Position numbers and translations under genes: made by a program. Below are positions 39,247-51,313 of a DNA stretch of 64,000 nucleotides, one piece after another. Origin of the DNA: Salvator merianae (lineage: Eukaryota > Chordata > Lepidosauria > Squamata > Teiidae). Under the pieces are notes generated by a model, which saw nothing but the letters and a program-made list of their open reading frames with translations, was not told the origin of the DNA and did no database searches. Location of the stretch: positions 43,897,487 through 43,961,486 of the forward strand of contig QVOM02000112.1 in NCBI GenBank assembly GCA_003586115.2. Reading direction: 5' to 3'. How positions within the stretch are numbered: position 1 is the first letter of the stretch; the number at the start of each line of letters is the position of its first letter.

Positions 39247-39521
39247 CCTCATGCTACATTCATACACATTTAAAACAACAACAACAACAGGTGATAGTAT
39301 GTGGATGCTAGTGTTCCCACCCACCTCTAATCCACCTAAATGTCCAGAGAAATAAAATTACAGGCACTACTATGTCCAAAGTACCACCTGAACCACACCT
39401 GAACATTTTTGGCTGGAAAAGGTAGGATGAGAATATGTGTACTGCAAGCAACCATCTCTAAAATGCTAATGAACTGTCTTTTTTTTTTTTTTTTTTTTAC
39501 TACATGTGAATGCAGCCATAA
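39247..39521. mobile_element. GGCTGCATTCACA-family foldback element (family C)
   Basis: The left part is GCTACATTCATACACATTT and the right end is TACATGTGAATGCAGCC (inverted GGCTGCATTCACATGTA). Internally CCCACCTCTAATCCACC is shared with 28197 and 20495. A 19-base T run sits before the right end. Confidence 0.55.
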
Positions 39522-41175
39522 TTTAATTATGCATGAAAGAGATAGAAGAGAACCAAAGAACTAGGTAGAACTTAGGACCGATTGCTAAAAATTTAGAAGC
39601 TTTGTAAATCTGATTTCTATAGAAATTGCATCCAGTTATCTATGTCTGGATTCCAATCAGCATATGTTTGATTGCCAGCATAATGAAAGCAAACAGTGCA
39701 TTACCTTGACCCTCTTGAAGACACATTCACATATGAAAAATCACTGCTGTGGTTATTCTAAAGTTTTCATATTATTAAGAAGCAGCCATTAAAAGAATGT
39801 AAACACATCACCAGAAGCAGCCAACAGCAAATTGCCCTGAAAACTGTTATGAACACTTTGAAAAAATGGAGTAATGAAGTTGAGAATATACTGATTCATC
39901 ACTGGAAAAGAACAGGAACAAAAGAAAAAGGCTCCATTACAGCTGAAGTTTCATTTAAAAACATTGCCTTTTCCATATTTATGAGCCAATTTATTATCAC
40001 CCAATTGACCTGTTAGCAATTTAATTATGTATAAAGTACTTCATAATAAGTAAGTATTGGAGGCCTTAATAGATATATTAAGTTGCATAGAGAGTATTGC
40101 ATTAATAAGACGATGTCAAAAAAAACAGGATCACTATACTGACAGAAAAACCATTAAAACACATTTTAATTTGAAAACTACATCATTACAGGGCACTTAC
40201 TCCTTTCCATGACACACACAAAATACCAGCATGAGCATTTGTTCTGTAAATCCATGCACTTTCTTATTCCTGCCAATAACACTTCTTGAAACAATAATGA
40301 TGTACTGTATTCCTAAGTCCTAAGTCTCTGTATGAAGCCCTTTGGAAAGTGGAAATCTCAAATTTTATCATTAAAAAGTGTTAAAACAGAGCTAGTGTTC
40401 AAGAACTATGGAAAATCTAGATACAAAACCAAAGATTAGTCACTCCTTCTCAAAATCAATACAAATTTATTTCCCAGTCATTCGTTTTCCTGACTGGACA
40501 ACCATAGGCAACCTTTACCATATGGTTTCCATGATCAGCATTCACTCTTTCATATAGAGATTACAGAGACCATACCCTAGAGATATAAATGTTATTTCTG
40601 ACTAAAAGAAGGAAGTTCATTTACGAGTAAATAATACAGAAAACTTCTAACATACTCTCTGCATGTTCCCAGTTTGTAACATTTTCTTCAAGGTCAACTT
40701 AGAAAACTTAGAGGTAAAGGTATGACACACACACAAAATTGTTATTTCCCCAGGCTCTCTGAAGATGGATTTGTACCCATATCCAAAACTGTAAGTTCAA
40801 AACAGAACCTTGGAACATGGAGTAACAACCCAAAAAGTGCAACAAGTGAGAAGGAAGGATGAGCTTGACTCTAGCTTTAACTAGTTACATGAGTTTTGGG
40901 GATTACCAACACCATCACCTTCTATACTTGCTCATTCCAGGGACATGTTGCTTTAAAGCCTGTGCATTCTGTGTTTATAGAGATTTTGCATCTCTACCTC
41001 AGGCCGCAGAATCAACAGCCCTTACGGGTGAATTGGAGAGCTTCCAATGGAAGGGGATGCAAAAGTTATGATCCAGCTACCTTCTTATGCAGTGGCCTCA
41101 TTACAGTGGAACAGGCCACTGGAAAAAGAAGTCAAGGGGACCCCTGTACCACACAAGTTGAGATAAGTAATATGC

Positions 41176-41199
41176 AAAAAAAAAAAAAAAAAAAAAAAA
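41176..41199. repeat. 24-base poly(A) run
   Basis: An uninterrupted A run follows TATGC. It may be a retroposon tail, but the sequence before it was not identified. Confidence 0.9.
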
Positions 41200-42026
41200 T
41201 GTAATAAACAAACATCGAGCACCGCAGCCAATCAAATACTTGTAAGGGGCTCCTCTGCTGGCAGAAAAGCCAGGCTTCCTCAAAAGTTGTTACACTCTTC
41301 TGTTATGTCTTTCTTCTCTAAATCTTACCCTTATACTTGGACATATATCTAAAGAAATTTCATTTTTCAGCTGTGTATAAATTAACAAAACTGTTTGACA
41401 GCACAGCATTCCAAGACCCTATCATGTAAGGAGAACCAGAACTCCTTTTTCAGTTCAGTCAATAATCATATACATCTTCTTCAGATGAGTTTTGGATAAT
41501 GGTGTATTATCCAAAGTCTATTTCCCTTTTTTCTTTTCTATGTGCATTTAGAAACCTACTAATTAGTATGCATTATCTAATACAAAGCCCATGGTTAAGC
41601 TTTGAAATAATAGCAAAGCTTGCTATTTTGGGCTCAAATTACCCTCAAAACTCTACTTCATGTCAGAAATACCTCAAGAATACATTCAAAGAAGTCCAAA
41701 CTTTAATCAAAATCCTTTCACACAAACATACAAAGTAAAATTACTATGTAAAGAAGGAGGAAAGGTTTATGCATCATTTCTATGAGGAACCTAAACCAAA
41801 TCCTTAAATCAATATTTAGGCCACAATTCAAAAGCAGTGAAAAGCTGCAGCTTATATTATAAGGAGCAAGAACTGCAAATGTAAGCAACTTTGAAGAAAA
41901 CAGCTATTTTCATTGATGCATAACATAGAGCATAAAAACCCTTAAAATGATGGCTACTAATTCAAAAGAACTCAAATTTTATGATCTCAAGGAATTACGC
42001 CACATAAATGAAAAGCAAAATTTGGA

Positions 42027-42260
42027 CCTGTCCACACTCACTGGTTGTACAGACCAGGGAAGGGTCTACAGGTGCCCCTTCTGTGCCCTGGTATGGCTTA
42101 AGGGAAACTCTTTCCCCTCTTAACATGCTCTGTTCACACAAAATGGAGCATAGATTAGACTAGGATGCCCTAAATGGCATCCTGGTCCAATCTACCAGTA
42201 GACCTCTTTTTTAGGTCTACGGTGTACTAGCAGTCAGTATACTGGAGATATGTGGATGAA
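42027..42260. mobile_element. Foldback element, family B
   Basis: The left end is GGACCTGTCCACACTCAC. The interior has CACACAAAATGGAGCATAG and TCTACCAGTAGACC, matching 63390-63440 (CACAAGATGGAGTGTAG, TTACCAGCAGACC). Further related text continues to about 42720. Confidence 0.45.
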
Positions 42261-42906
42261 ACATTAGTTCCTGGCCTTCAGAAAATTCGAAGACACCCTG
42301 TGTGTCAACGCATTGGCTATTATGAAGTAATCTTTACATCATCTCGGGTCCCAGCCATGCGTGTTTACTCTTCTCACTGATCCAGTGTTTCCCCTTGTTG
42401 GTGCTTAGCTGGAATGCAGAAGGTCTGGGAACCTGGATGTTTTGTCTACCAAGTACTGGGTCAGGGAAGTGTGGGAAAGGAGAATGGCTAGCAATTATCC
42501 TTTGTATTCTGTTATTGCAAATAAAGTAAAAACATGAAGTTTTCTATTTGTCCCATGTCTTGACTTTTCTGAGGCCTGGAAAAATAGCCTAAAGTAGTGG
42601 TCAGTTCTGACACCATGCCAGATCTAAATCCGACATGAGCTTCAGAGCCAGCATCAGCTGCAATCCAGCCCAGCTTGGGATAGATTGCCTATCCAAGACC
42701 AGAGTGCCCCACTTTCATTTGTGGTAGTGGGAGAGGGGAAGGTGGAAATGGCCTTTAACTCTGAAGCCTTGACAAACCAATTTAATACTTGTGTGTATTG
42801 ATGAAAGTGGAAAATTTGGCATCAAAAAGATAAATCCATTGAACCATATATGGCAGGTTCGGTTTGGGGGAATTCATCTTAGAAAGAGAACCTGACTTTC
42901 ACTAAC

Positions 42907-43025
42907 CTTCAGGATCAAGGAGTTTCTCAATGCCCAGATGTCGTTTGGCAATGTTGAATGCATGGTCTAATCGTTGTAAAGCAGACTGTTGACAAACCAC
43001 ACTGTCCCAATCAAATAAATCTGGT
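42907..43025 (-). CDS. DMD: Dystrophin exon 7 (CH2)
   Basis: This 119-nt exon begins with the last base of codon 177 and ends with the first base of codon 217 (G, completed to Asp by exon 8). It encodes 39 full codons equivalent to human 178-216: [15 protein letters not shown], then a helix ending [18 protein letters not shown] is diagnostic of dystrophin; utrophin has KMSPIE at this point. The acceptor follows a good pyrimidine tract (TTTCTCTCTTCAG) and the donor is GTTAGT. It is followed downstream by a 38-kb intron, the largest gap between exons here. The human intron at this position is also very long. Confidence 0.96.
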
Positions 43026-44844
43026 CTGAAGAGAGAAAAGAAATCCATAGTTATTTACACAACTGAATGATCATCAATGCTCAACTCTAGTTTCCAGCGT
43101 CAGGACAACAACATATAAAAAAGAGGCTGCCTTTTTATATATTATATGTTATTCCCTTTGCCTCATACAATATTAAGCAGTTAAACAAGAAACTGTGTTG
43201 ATAAGAGTGAAATGCTATAGGACTGGCATAAATGTTTCAAAGGCATAAATCAAATTGCAGATAAATAGTCCTAAATTATTTGTTACTGTGTTTACAGCAT
43301 AAATATTTCTATTAATTTGTGACAACACAATTTTAGTTATGAGTTTTCCATTAGAAAAAAATAAATTTGTTTTCAGGATTACAGAAGAGGAGCATTAAAT
43401 CACGATTTGTCAAATATGGTTTTGATCCATAACAGTATTGCTTTCGTACAGTCCACTGTAGCCTTACTAGCACAGGATGAATCACGTAACTCTGTATGCC
43501 TTCTATGGCTGCATCTCCACAGCTATGTGGTCTGCTACTGGGGCAGGAGGCATGGCAAACACCTCACACCTCAGGGTAGTGTCTTGCCCCAGAAACCTCA
43601 CTGCTGTGGAGAAGCCCTCTTGCAGTAGCAAGGATTCTAGCAGTCCACATTTGAGACAGATTGGAAATGACCCAGGAGAATGGTCGTTTTTGGTCCAGAG
43701 TGGTATAGCTAAAAAATCAACCTGTTAAGTTGCCTCCTTGCACTCCCATCCACTCCATGGGGGAAAGGGAGATGATACGTCTCACAACCCTGAAAGTCAC
43801 TGAAAGGGACTGTCAAATCCCAGGGAAGTGAGGGCAATCCAGGAAGTGATTAAGGATGTGTGCATGTGATTGTGCCAGGGCATCTAGATGTTTGGGCACT
43901 TAGCTCCTCGGCAGGCTGGGAGGGGCACTGGGACACCTGTTTAGATGCAGCTTCCATCATTTTAGGCTTCCAAGTCTGCCAGCAAATTATTAGCTTTTCA
44001 AAGGAGAAATGCTACCCAGCAGTAGATTACTTATCTTTGCAACCTTGCACCCTCTGCTATAGTGGCAATTAACCTGGCAATTAACACAACTTCATATAAA
44101 GTAAAAATGCAGCCTGTTAGAATTAAAAATAATTATCTTTAAACCCATCTGACACATACGTTTGAAGCTCTGGCAATGACCTAAGTACTGGTTGTCTCAA
44201 AATAAACAGTTATTGAAATGACTACAAGCAATTTCCATTTCTGTATGATGTTCTAATGACACTTTTAAGAGTACTTGAGCACACATCAGAAGTGACTACT
44301 GTAAGAACCCACAGACAAAAATATAGTCACTTACAACATTATTAAAAATTAGCAATTAAATTTTATTTGGAATATACCTATTTGCATATTGCAAAATGCT
44401 TTGGAATTCACTAAGTAATCAATTTAATTTGTATGCATAGAACACTTTTTTTTTCAGAAGTGCTTTTATGAGATGCATTAGCTAAACCACACAATAATCT
44501 TTCCAACAGTTTTAGACATGACACTGTTCCCCTCTGCAAAAAAAGAAAAAGAAAAAGAAAAAAGATAGTGAATAATCTTCTTATTGCTACATCTTATTCA
44601 GAAACATCATTTTTAGGGATACTACTGCTAATGAAATTCATTGTAAACTGATTTTTACACAGGGATGTACTGATGATACAGTGTGCAAGTTTGTATAAAG
44701 TGAGTCACAATAATGCTCTACACAAGAAACTGAAGAGATTAAGGATTTTTACTCAAGGTTTATGAAGATTATAAAGTAAATTGTTTCCTTCCAATATAAC
44801 AAGAAGTTCTTCACTATTCCATTATTCTCTTATTTATTCATTGA

Positions 44845-45702
44845 GGGAAAGGGCCATCATGGTCCCCCGGAGTGCTTTTTGACAACAAAAATAGGGAGGC
44901 AGTGGGCATCTTCTTGGACTGTCAAAGGCACTCCAGAGAGGTAGGTGGAGATGCAACTTTAGTTATTACAGATATTTATTCCCTCTGTCTCTGTACGACA
45001 ATATTAAGATACAGTTCATTAAGAAAAGAAATTGAAAACTACATCTATGGCAAGATCTGCCCAGCTAAACCAGGCCATGCCAAAAAGACTTCTAGTCCAC
45101 TTCTGAAAGCCGAATTTGCCTCTAAGAGCACTCATTTTACAACGTGGGAAAAACCATTCCACAAAATGGAACACATGACTGATTCACTCTTTATGCCACT
45201 GCATAAAGCTGCTGATCAGGCCTACCTGCAGTCTGTCTGCCCCATACCATTACAAGAAGTGCTGAAAATGGCTACTTTTTGCTTCCTGACCTTGAAATTT
45301 GCAAAGGTCAGCAAGCTGGGGCCATGTGAATGGCATGCCTTTCTACTCTTTGTTGAAGTGAGCACTCCAGCTCTGGAGCAAACCCCTTCTATGCTCATGT
45401 CCCATTTGTTTCCCCTGGGCAGGGGTGTGGGGGAGGAATCCTGGGTTTGTTACAACCCTATAAACATTTGCACTTATTTATATGTGTTACGTACCTATAA
45501 GAAGACTACTTATGAAGGAATAATAGTAATATATTTTTACTATACTGACTACATAAGATTTCTGAAACACTTTATCATTCATGACACATCGAAACAATGT
45601 TTGGGAACAAAATTTCATGGACAACATACGGGAAATGTTCTTAAGAGCTCTAGTGACTTCAGGCTTTTCAATATCATTAATTTGATGCTTGCACTCATTT
45701 GA
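44845..45702 (+). other. Unexplained long open reading frame in DMD intron 6 (antisense to DMD)
   Basis: The frame is open for about 286 codons and ends at TGA near 45702. A GTG at 44872 would give 276 residues; the first in-frame ATG is at 45166 and would give 178. I recognise no domain, signal peptide or motif. Nothing in the flanks shows splice sites, a clear promoter or a poly(A) signal for it. It is about twice as long as any other chance frame in this AT-rich window. Possibilities are an exon or exapted piece of a mobile element, a decayed retrocopy, or chance in a locally less AT-rich segment. Coding status is unproven. Confidence 0.35.
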
Positions 45703-46510
45703 ATTTATAGCTAAAAATGTTTGTGGCAGATGGCACAGGACTAAGATTTACAATGCCAGCAAACAGGACTTAAGAAGGGATGTTCTAAGTGCTAAATAAA
45801 TAGAACATCACAAATTACAATGTTATGATGGACACAAAACATTCCTGACAGGCTTTTTAATTACTGTGATGCAACACTTGTTGTTGTACATTCCATTAAG
45901 GACAATTATTATTGTTGAACACAATTTGCAAAAACATCTTTAAAAAAAAGTAGTTTACCTCTCCTCCCTTCTGACATGTTTCAGTGGAAACATCTGTTTC
46001 TCTCTCTCTCTCATTAACCAGGCACTAGAATAAGGGAGGTGTTTTTTTTGTGGATATTTTCTAACTACTGACAATAATGTCATTATTTAGATTTTTAGGT
46101 ACTTGCTCTAAAAGCAACTAATACATTCTGAAGACTATCACATAATAGTAAAGGAAGGTGAAGTTAATTTGCTGCGCAAGGGTTGCCCTGTTCAATTCCT
46201 ATGCTACTCAAAGGCTATGAAGATGACATCAAAGTGCTAAAATGAATTAGTTTCAACCACTGAACAGTGAGGTTGTTTGATTGTTAGGGAAGGTCTCTCA
46301 CACACAAACACTGCTGAGGGAACTTAGAAACAGCTTAGAGAAGGTTTACAGGTGGGATCATATCTTGGTACCATTTGCCCCCACCCCAGGGATGGAGTGT
46401 GAAACATCCAGACATCCAGCGCCTAACCCCTCAGTGTGTACAGAGCTGACAACTGAGCACAAGAGCTGAATTGCCAACTCTAAAGACAAAGGCCACAGAA
46501 GCTTTGTCAC

Positions 46511-46800
46511 TGTGGGATCTTTCACACTTACCACTGTAGAACAAGACCATGCAGCGTGGACACCATCTGCACTGCATGGCCATAACCTACAATATGAATG
46601 CTGGTAGCTTTGCTTGATGTTTATCATGACAGCATCTAGAAAGTATCCAGCCGCTGCCATAGTGACTGGAAACACTGCACAGCATGCAGGTGCGCACAGG
46701 CACAATTGGGTGATAGCACAGGAACAGCCACTGTGCGTGGTGCGGTGGCCATGGCTGTACATTGCCAAGTGGCAAGTTAGCCAGACCTGTTCTCAATACC
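46511..46800. mobile_element. GGGCC-ended foldback remnant (family A)
   Basis: The left end is GGGATCTTTCACACTTACC. Modules CACCATCTGCACTGCATGG and CAGCCGCTGCCATAGTGAC follow in the order seen at 15038 and 58945. The right end is not clear. It gives overlapping short open frames on both strands with no meaning. Confidence 0.5.
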
Positions 46801-47303
46801 TTTATGAGCACGCATCTGACCCTTCAGAAATGGTTTCCTTTCAGAACCAGCTTTCACCACCACTGATTCAGTGCAGCTCTGTTAGCTATTTTTTCCCAAC
46901 ATCCCCAAGCATTAAGATACTTTAGGTCAACAAAGATTACAGACATTTGAGTAAGTCTGGATAGACTTCCTTTGGCTGCCCCAGTGGGCATTCAAAGCAG
47001 AAGGGCACTACCAAAAGAACCACAGCAAAATGTAGACTCTGTTTCAATACTGCTTTGGTGGAAGTTTAGTTCTTCTATTCACAACTAAGACATTTAGGAG
47101 GTTGGATTCTCTTGAAACACCAGGTGCCTCCAGAAGAGGGTAAAACCCCATGATTCTCCTGGGGCTATACTGGCAATGCCACACATATCCATGGCATAAC
47201 TAGTCCCAGATTAGTTGGAAAATCTGTAATATCACTATTACGAGATAACAATGCCAGATTTCTCAGAATGTTGATTCCAATCCCAGGCTCTTACCACATT
47301 ACT

Positions 47304-47404
47304 GTTCAAAAATACCCAGATGCTAGCAAGCATGGGGAAAACGAAACAAAACAAAACAAAAGGGAAGTGGTCAGGTGCTTGCTAACATCTGAGTATTTTT
47401 GAAC
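47304..47404. repeat. Inverted repeat, 29-bp arms
   Basis: Arms 47304-47332 and 47376-47404 pair at 27 of 29 positions (GTTCAAAAATACCCAGATG / CATCTGAGTATTTTTGAAC). A weaker outer match (AGGCTCTTA and its complement) suggests a larger foldback. The loop holds an AAAAC run. Confidence 0.9.
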
Positions 47405-47547
47405 TGCCATGATAATGTGAAGAACCAGCAGATGAAATAAGAGCCTAGAATTGCCCTGGGCGTGCCTCTTGATGTCTGGCTGTCCAGAGGCATCCATCAC
47501 AGAAATCAAGTATTTCTTGTGCAACATTAGAATGCTAGAAGTCCTCC

Positions 47548-47764
47548 TTGGGTCCAGTCACATCTATGTTTTACTCCAGCTTCGGACCACTTTAAGAGAA
47601 CACTTCAGTGAAGCAATAAGATGTCTTCTTTTGGCATTGTCTAACTCAGAAAATCCACCTTTGGGTTAGATAACATGGAAAGAAAATCAGTCACATTGCT
47701 GATGCGTTCTTTCAATCCAAAAGATGACTGAAGCTGGAGTAAATCTTAGATGTGACTTGGCCCC
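47548..47764. mobile_element. Putative MITE with about 35-bp inverted ends
   Basis: The left end GGGTCCAGTCACATCTATG ... CTCCAGCTTC is matched inversely at the right end by GAAGCTGGAG ... TTAGATGTGACTTGGCCCC. The length is about 215 bp and it is non-coding. No target duplication was resolved. Confidence 0.65.
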
Positions 47765-48075
47765 ATGACTGACAAAAAGTAATTTTCAAACTAATGTAAG
47801 ATCATCTTGGGATGTGGCTGTCACATGTCTTTATAAATTTAAAAAGAATTATATAAATTTATCAACTAATTCCTCTAAAATTATTGTGAAAATATATATA
47901 CTACACTTTTGATTTGAAAAGATATGTCTCTGGTTGACTAGTACTGAATTGAGATATTCTGGACTGGAGAGATTTTGAATCCATCCAGCAAGCTGACTTT
48001 TTAAATTATATGCTATTCATTTGGTAAGAACTTAGAATGAAAGAAAGAAAAAAGGATTTTCAAAACTTTTCCCAC

Positions 48076-48248
48076 CTGTAACTGTGGATAAGTGCATTGA
48101 AAGCCAAGCCATCAGTCCAGCTACTGGTAAAATTTACAACGTTGACCTGTGGATAGTTTTGAGTTGATTGACGGACCCAGCTCAACAAGATCTTTTCGCT
48201 GTTTGTTTGTTGCAGTCCAGCCATGATGTTTTTCATAACATCCTTGAC
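48076..48248 (-). CDS. DMD: Dystrophin exon 6 (CH1-CH2 linker and first half of CH2)
   Basis: This 173-nt exon starts in phase 0 and ends two bases into codon 177 (AG, completed to Arg by exon 7). It covers human residues 120-177: the linker after CH1, then the start of CH2. Visible landmarks are [29 protein letters not shown] and [18 protein letters not shown]. The NIMAG and IHSYR stretches match dystrophin rather than utrophin (DVMSD, LHRHK). The splice signals look weak: the acceptor is preceded by TATATAATGTAG with only a short T-run upstream, and the donor is CAG/GTGGGA. Because 173 is not a multiple of three, skipping this exon would break the frame. Confidence 0.96.
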
Positions 48249-49417
48249 CTACATTATATATTTTAAAAAAGTTTTTTAAAAAATCAGAAACTGAGTTTAT
48301 CAAAGAGAACCCATTTGCTTTCCTACTGATCAAACCCTGATTTTTTTAGCCATATTCTTAAAGCACTAAGAACTACAACAAAGTTAACTGTAAGATTACA
48401 ACATATCTGTGGGAATATGCAGAAGAGACTTTTTTTGTTGTTTAAATAATGCAAGATTTTAAAATAAAACAAAAAGAATCACTGCACTTATCATGATGTT
48501 CACCGTAGTAAATCAACCCTATTTTGTTTCTTCTAAAAACAGTTTTGTATGGCTGATTTAAACTAAAGCACAGAAACATTGCTAAAATAGGGTTAAAGAA
48601 AATGTCCCAGAACAGACTATAGTTTTGATTCAAGGCACTGAAATCAGGCAGTTTCAATACAGATAATAAAATGTAACTTATGAGTAAAAGTGAAAATGAT
48701 ACATTGGTTGCATGCAGTGGCTACTAAAATAATATATCTGGATTTACATTTTTGGTATGAAGAACACAGAGAAAGATGCAAATATTTAGGTATTTTATTT
48801 TCAGTTTTCTTATCACGAATGATGAATCTCTATTCAAATAAACTAGATGAGATTCCTTTTTAGTGTTTTATATATTCTGAAAGTTGACCACAAGAGAAGC
48901 TGAGCACAAGCAATGCAATTCAACACTGTTTTTTTTTTAATTAGCAAAAAAATAGAAGAATTTGTTTTGAAATTTAAACCAATACATGTACTGAGATGCT
49001 TACGGAGTACTTAGCACTATACCAAACTTCTTCAGATACGAGATTGGTTTAGTGACAAACCCAACCTTGCAAAGGTGGAAGTAACTCAGAGCTTGCAGAA
49101 ACAAAGCATTAGGAAACATTGTTTGCCGCTGCTAGATGGCACTAAGAACATACATTAAGTTCAAAGGTAGCTGAGCCAAGCCAGCTTAACTGCCAAACTA
49201 TGAACATCAGTCCAACAACCTTCAAGCACAACACCTGTTTTTATCCCTATCTAACACTAAAAAGAAATGCTTGCTGGTGCTTTGTTTCTGCAAGGTTATT
49301 TCCACATTTTCAAAGCTCAGTCCATCACTGAACTGAGCTGATCCAGACAATCACACACATTAGGTAATTCCTTCAGGGGTATACTCCTAAAAAATGTTCT
49401 ATAAATGACTAACTCAC

Positions 49418-49510
49418 TTGCCAGTGGAGAATAATACTCCAGATCAATCCAAGAGTCAGTTTATGATTTCCATCTACGATATCTGTACTGCCAATATTCA
49501 CCAGGTCTAC
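49418..49510 (-). CDS. DMD: Dystrophin exon 5 (end of CH1, actin-binding site 2)
   Basis: This 93-nt, phase-0 exon encodes 31 residues equivalent to human 89-119. It carries [18 protein letters not shown] followed by IWSIILHWQ, the last CH1 helix and most of actin-binding site 2. NIGSTD is the dystrophin form; utrophin has NIGGTD. Asn113 of human is Ser here, as in utrophin. The acceptor follows a long T-rich tract (TTTTTCTTTGTTAG) and the donor is GTGAGT. This is the most conserved exon in the window relative to human, with a single change in the residues I can compare. The surrounding introns 4 and 5 are short. Confidence 0.97.
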
Positions 49511-50275
49511 CTAACAAAGAAAAACAAGAAAAACAATATATCAGATAAACACATGTTGACATTGCAAATTAAGAAACATGTTCAAAATAAAATAAAATAA
49601 GTTTTGAAGGCAATGGATAAAATAACGTTGAATTGGATTGTTACATTCAATGCAATTAATAAATTTGTAAGAATTATATTGTTTTGTTTGCATTATGTCT
49701 ATGACAGCAAGCAAACATTCAGTGCATATTTGATAAAGGGACCAATAATTATCTGACAAACTGGTGACAACTTTATTTGAACAATGTTCAACTGTGAAAC
49801 TAACAACAACAAGAAGAAACCTTGGCATATATTGAAGAACATGCTGTCAATAGTATCTTAGTTGGTGTCATTGGATTGTCTTAAAGTAAACTCAGAGCTG
49901 TAGCTAGTGCAAACAGTGATGGCACAACTATTACATGCGGTTTTACTTGGTACCCATGTAATACTACCAATTTCAATTTGAGATAGACAATTTAATATAG
50001 ACAATCTGTAAAATCCTAAACAACTCAGAATCTAAACAGTTTCCTGGACATGCACATTTGCCAGTGTATCTTGCCTATGAGTTAAGATCAGTAGAGGAGG
50101 TCATGATTGCAATATAACTTTTTGGAGAATTTTGCCTACAATGGCACCGTTTATTGTGAGAAAGAAAGATGATTCCTACCAGATCACAAAAATGGTCCAC
50201 CTTATCAGGAAACCTATTCTTTGAGTAGCCAAACAGGGCCTTCATGCACTTGCTAGTGTTTCGCAACAACAAGTG

Positions 50276-50705
50276 CACTAAAGGCTTCCCGTCTCCATGC
50301 TAGTGCAGAATATGGGAGACTTTGTCCACCATTAGTACATTGTGTCCACACAGGATGGAATGTAATCCAGATCTGAATGCTCCTGATCTGAATTACCAGT
50401 GAGACTGATTAAATAGGCTTTTGTTTTCTGGATTACCAGGGGACCCATTTCGGTGGTGCATCAGAGCATGCTACCAACGTGAGTTCCCTGACGGCTACAA
50501 TACTAGGAACTTCCTAACTGTCAGAACCTTTGGAGGTCGGCCCTGAAGCTCATGTGAACTTCGCCATGCATTGGTTGGACTGGAACAGCCAAAGCTATGC
50601 AGATGGTGTTGTTCCAGCCCAGAACAACCCATCCCACCCTTGGGACAGATCACTAAGTTCCAAACCACCTGTTCCAGACTTCCAAACGTAAGTGCAAAAA
50701 GGTCC
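50276..50705. mobile_element. Foldback element, family B, in intron 4
   Basis: CCACACAGGATGGAATGTAA, then GGACCCATTTCGGTGGTGC (the hairpin core text of 18620) and a right end GTAAGTGCAAAAAGGTCC. Non-coding. Confidence 0.5.
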
Positions 50706-51313
50706 ATAGATTCCTAAAAGGAAGCCAACAAGTAGGAGATAGGCATAGCAGTATACTTCCAGGAAGCAGAGCTCACTGATCTGGATTTTAGACTCATCAC
50801 CCACTGATGCTGGAAGCTGCTAGGTCACAAGCTGCAATTCTTCATAGTATTATCATCTTTGAAATAGTTTGATTCCTCTTTAAAGCTGTGTATGTAGCTG
50901 AAAAAGCTATTCAAATTATTGGAACTCCATACCACTAGAATCCACCTGTTACTTCAGGTTTTTTGGGTGCATCAGATTTATGGACCTATGTAAAATTCCT
51001 CCTTGGCCTATAGTTCATTCTTCACAATATCTCATAGCATCTCTCTGTTCCCCAAAATAGCATTTTGGGAAGCACAAGTGGGTACAAATGAAGAACTGGT
51101 AAAATTACTGTTCACTCTTCTATGTCAATCAGAAGAGGACTACTAACACATATGAGGATTCAACTTGTGGCAAGTGACTTGCAGTTTGGATTCCCATGTC
51201 TCCAGTAATCACACCTGGGTCTGTGAAACATCATCCAGAGCCAGAGATCTCTGTTTACCAAGCTGTCTCGTATTCCTTGAGTGCATTAGGAAAAAGTACA
51301 CGTCTTCACTTAC

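Larger units (their letters stand above)
4626..42906 (-). other. DMD intron 7 (38,281 bp)
   Basis: This is the large intron between exons 7 and 8, and it holds most of the repeats listed separately. Stretches where I recognise nothing specific include roughly 4626-5970, 6900-10590, 11480-12500, 15390-16880, 17250-18390, 20660-23140, 25150-26290, 32000-33300, 35300-35740 and 39530-42020. A possible foldback insertion occupies about 5974-6267, starting GGCCATATCTGCACTTC, inside an L2-like A-rich stretch. The region 8460-9430 gives a 124-codon minus-strand open frame that looks like an artefact of purine-rich sequence. The region 23150-23960 has several overlapping short open frames but nothing identifiable. 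One partial foldback end (ATGTGGATGCAGCC) lies near 35275. Confidence 0.85.
43026..48075 (-). other. DMD intron 6 (5,050 bp)
   Basis: This intron lies between exons 6 and 7. It contains a possible foldback element starting GGCTGCATCTCCACA at about 43507, the long open frame at 44872-45702, one GGGCC-family foldback remnant at about 46505-46800 and a cluster of inverted repeats at 47304-47764. An AAAAAG-type low-complexity run lies near 44537-44566. The remaining sequence is unremarkable. Confidence 0.85.
48249..51313 (-). other. DMD introns 5 and 4 (1,169 and 1,803 bp, split by exon 5)
   Basis: Intron 5 is 48249-49417 and intron 4 is 49511-51313. Intron 5 shows nothing but AT-rich unique sequence. 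Intron 4 contains one degenerate foldback element at about 50276-50705. No gene other than exon 5 is seen. Confidence 0.85.

Noticed and set aside
46358..46925. Overlapping 136- and 103-codon open frames
   Set aside because: They coincide with a GC-richer foldback remnant (46511-46800) and overlap each other on opposite strands.
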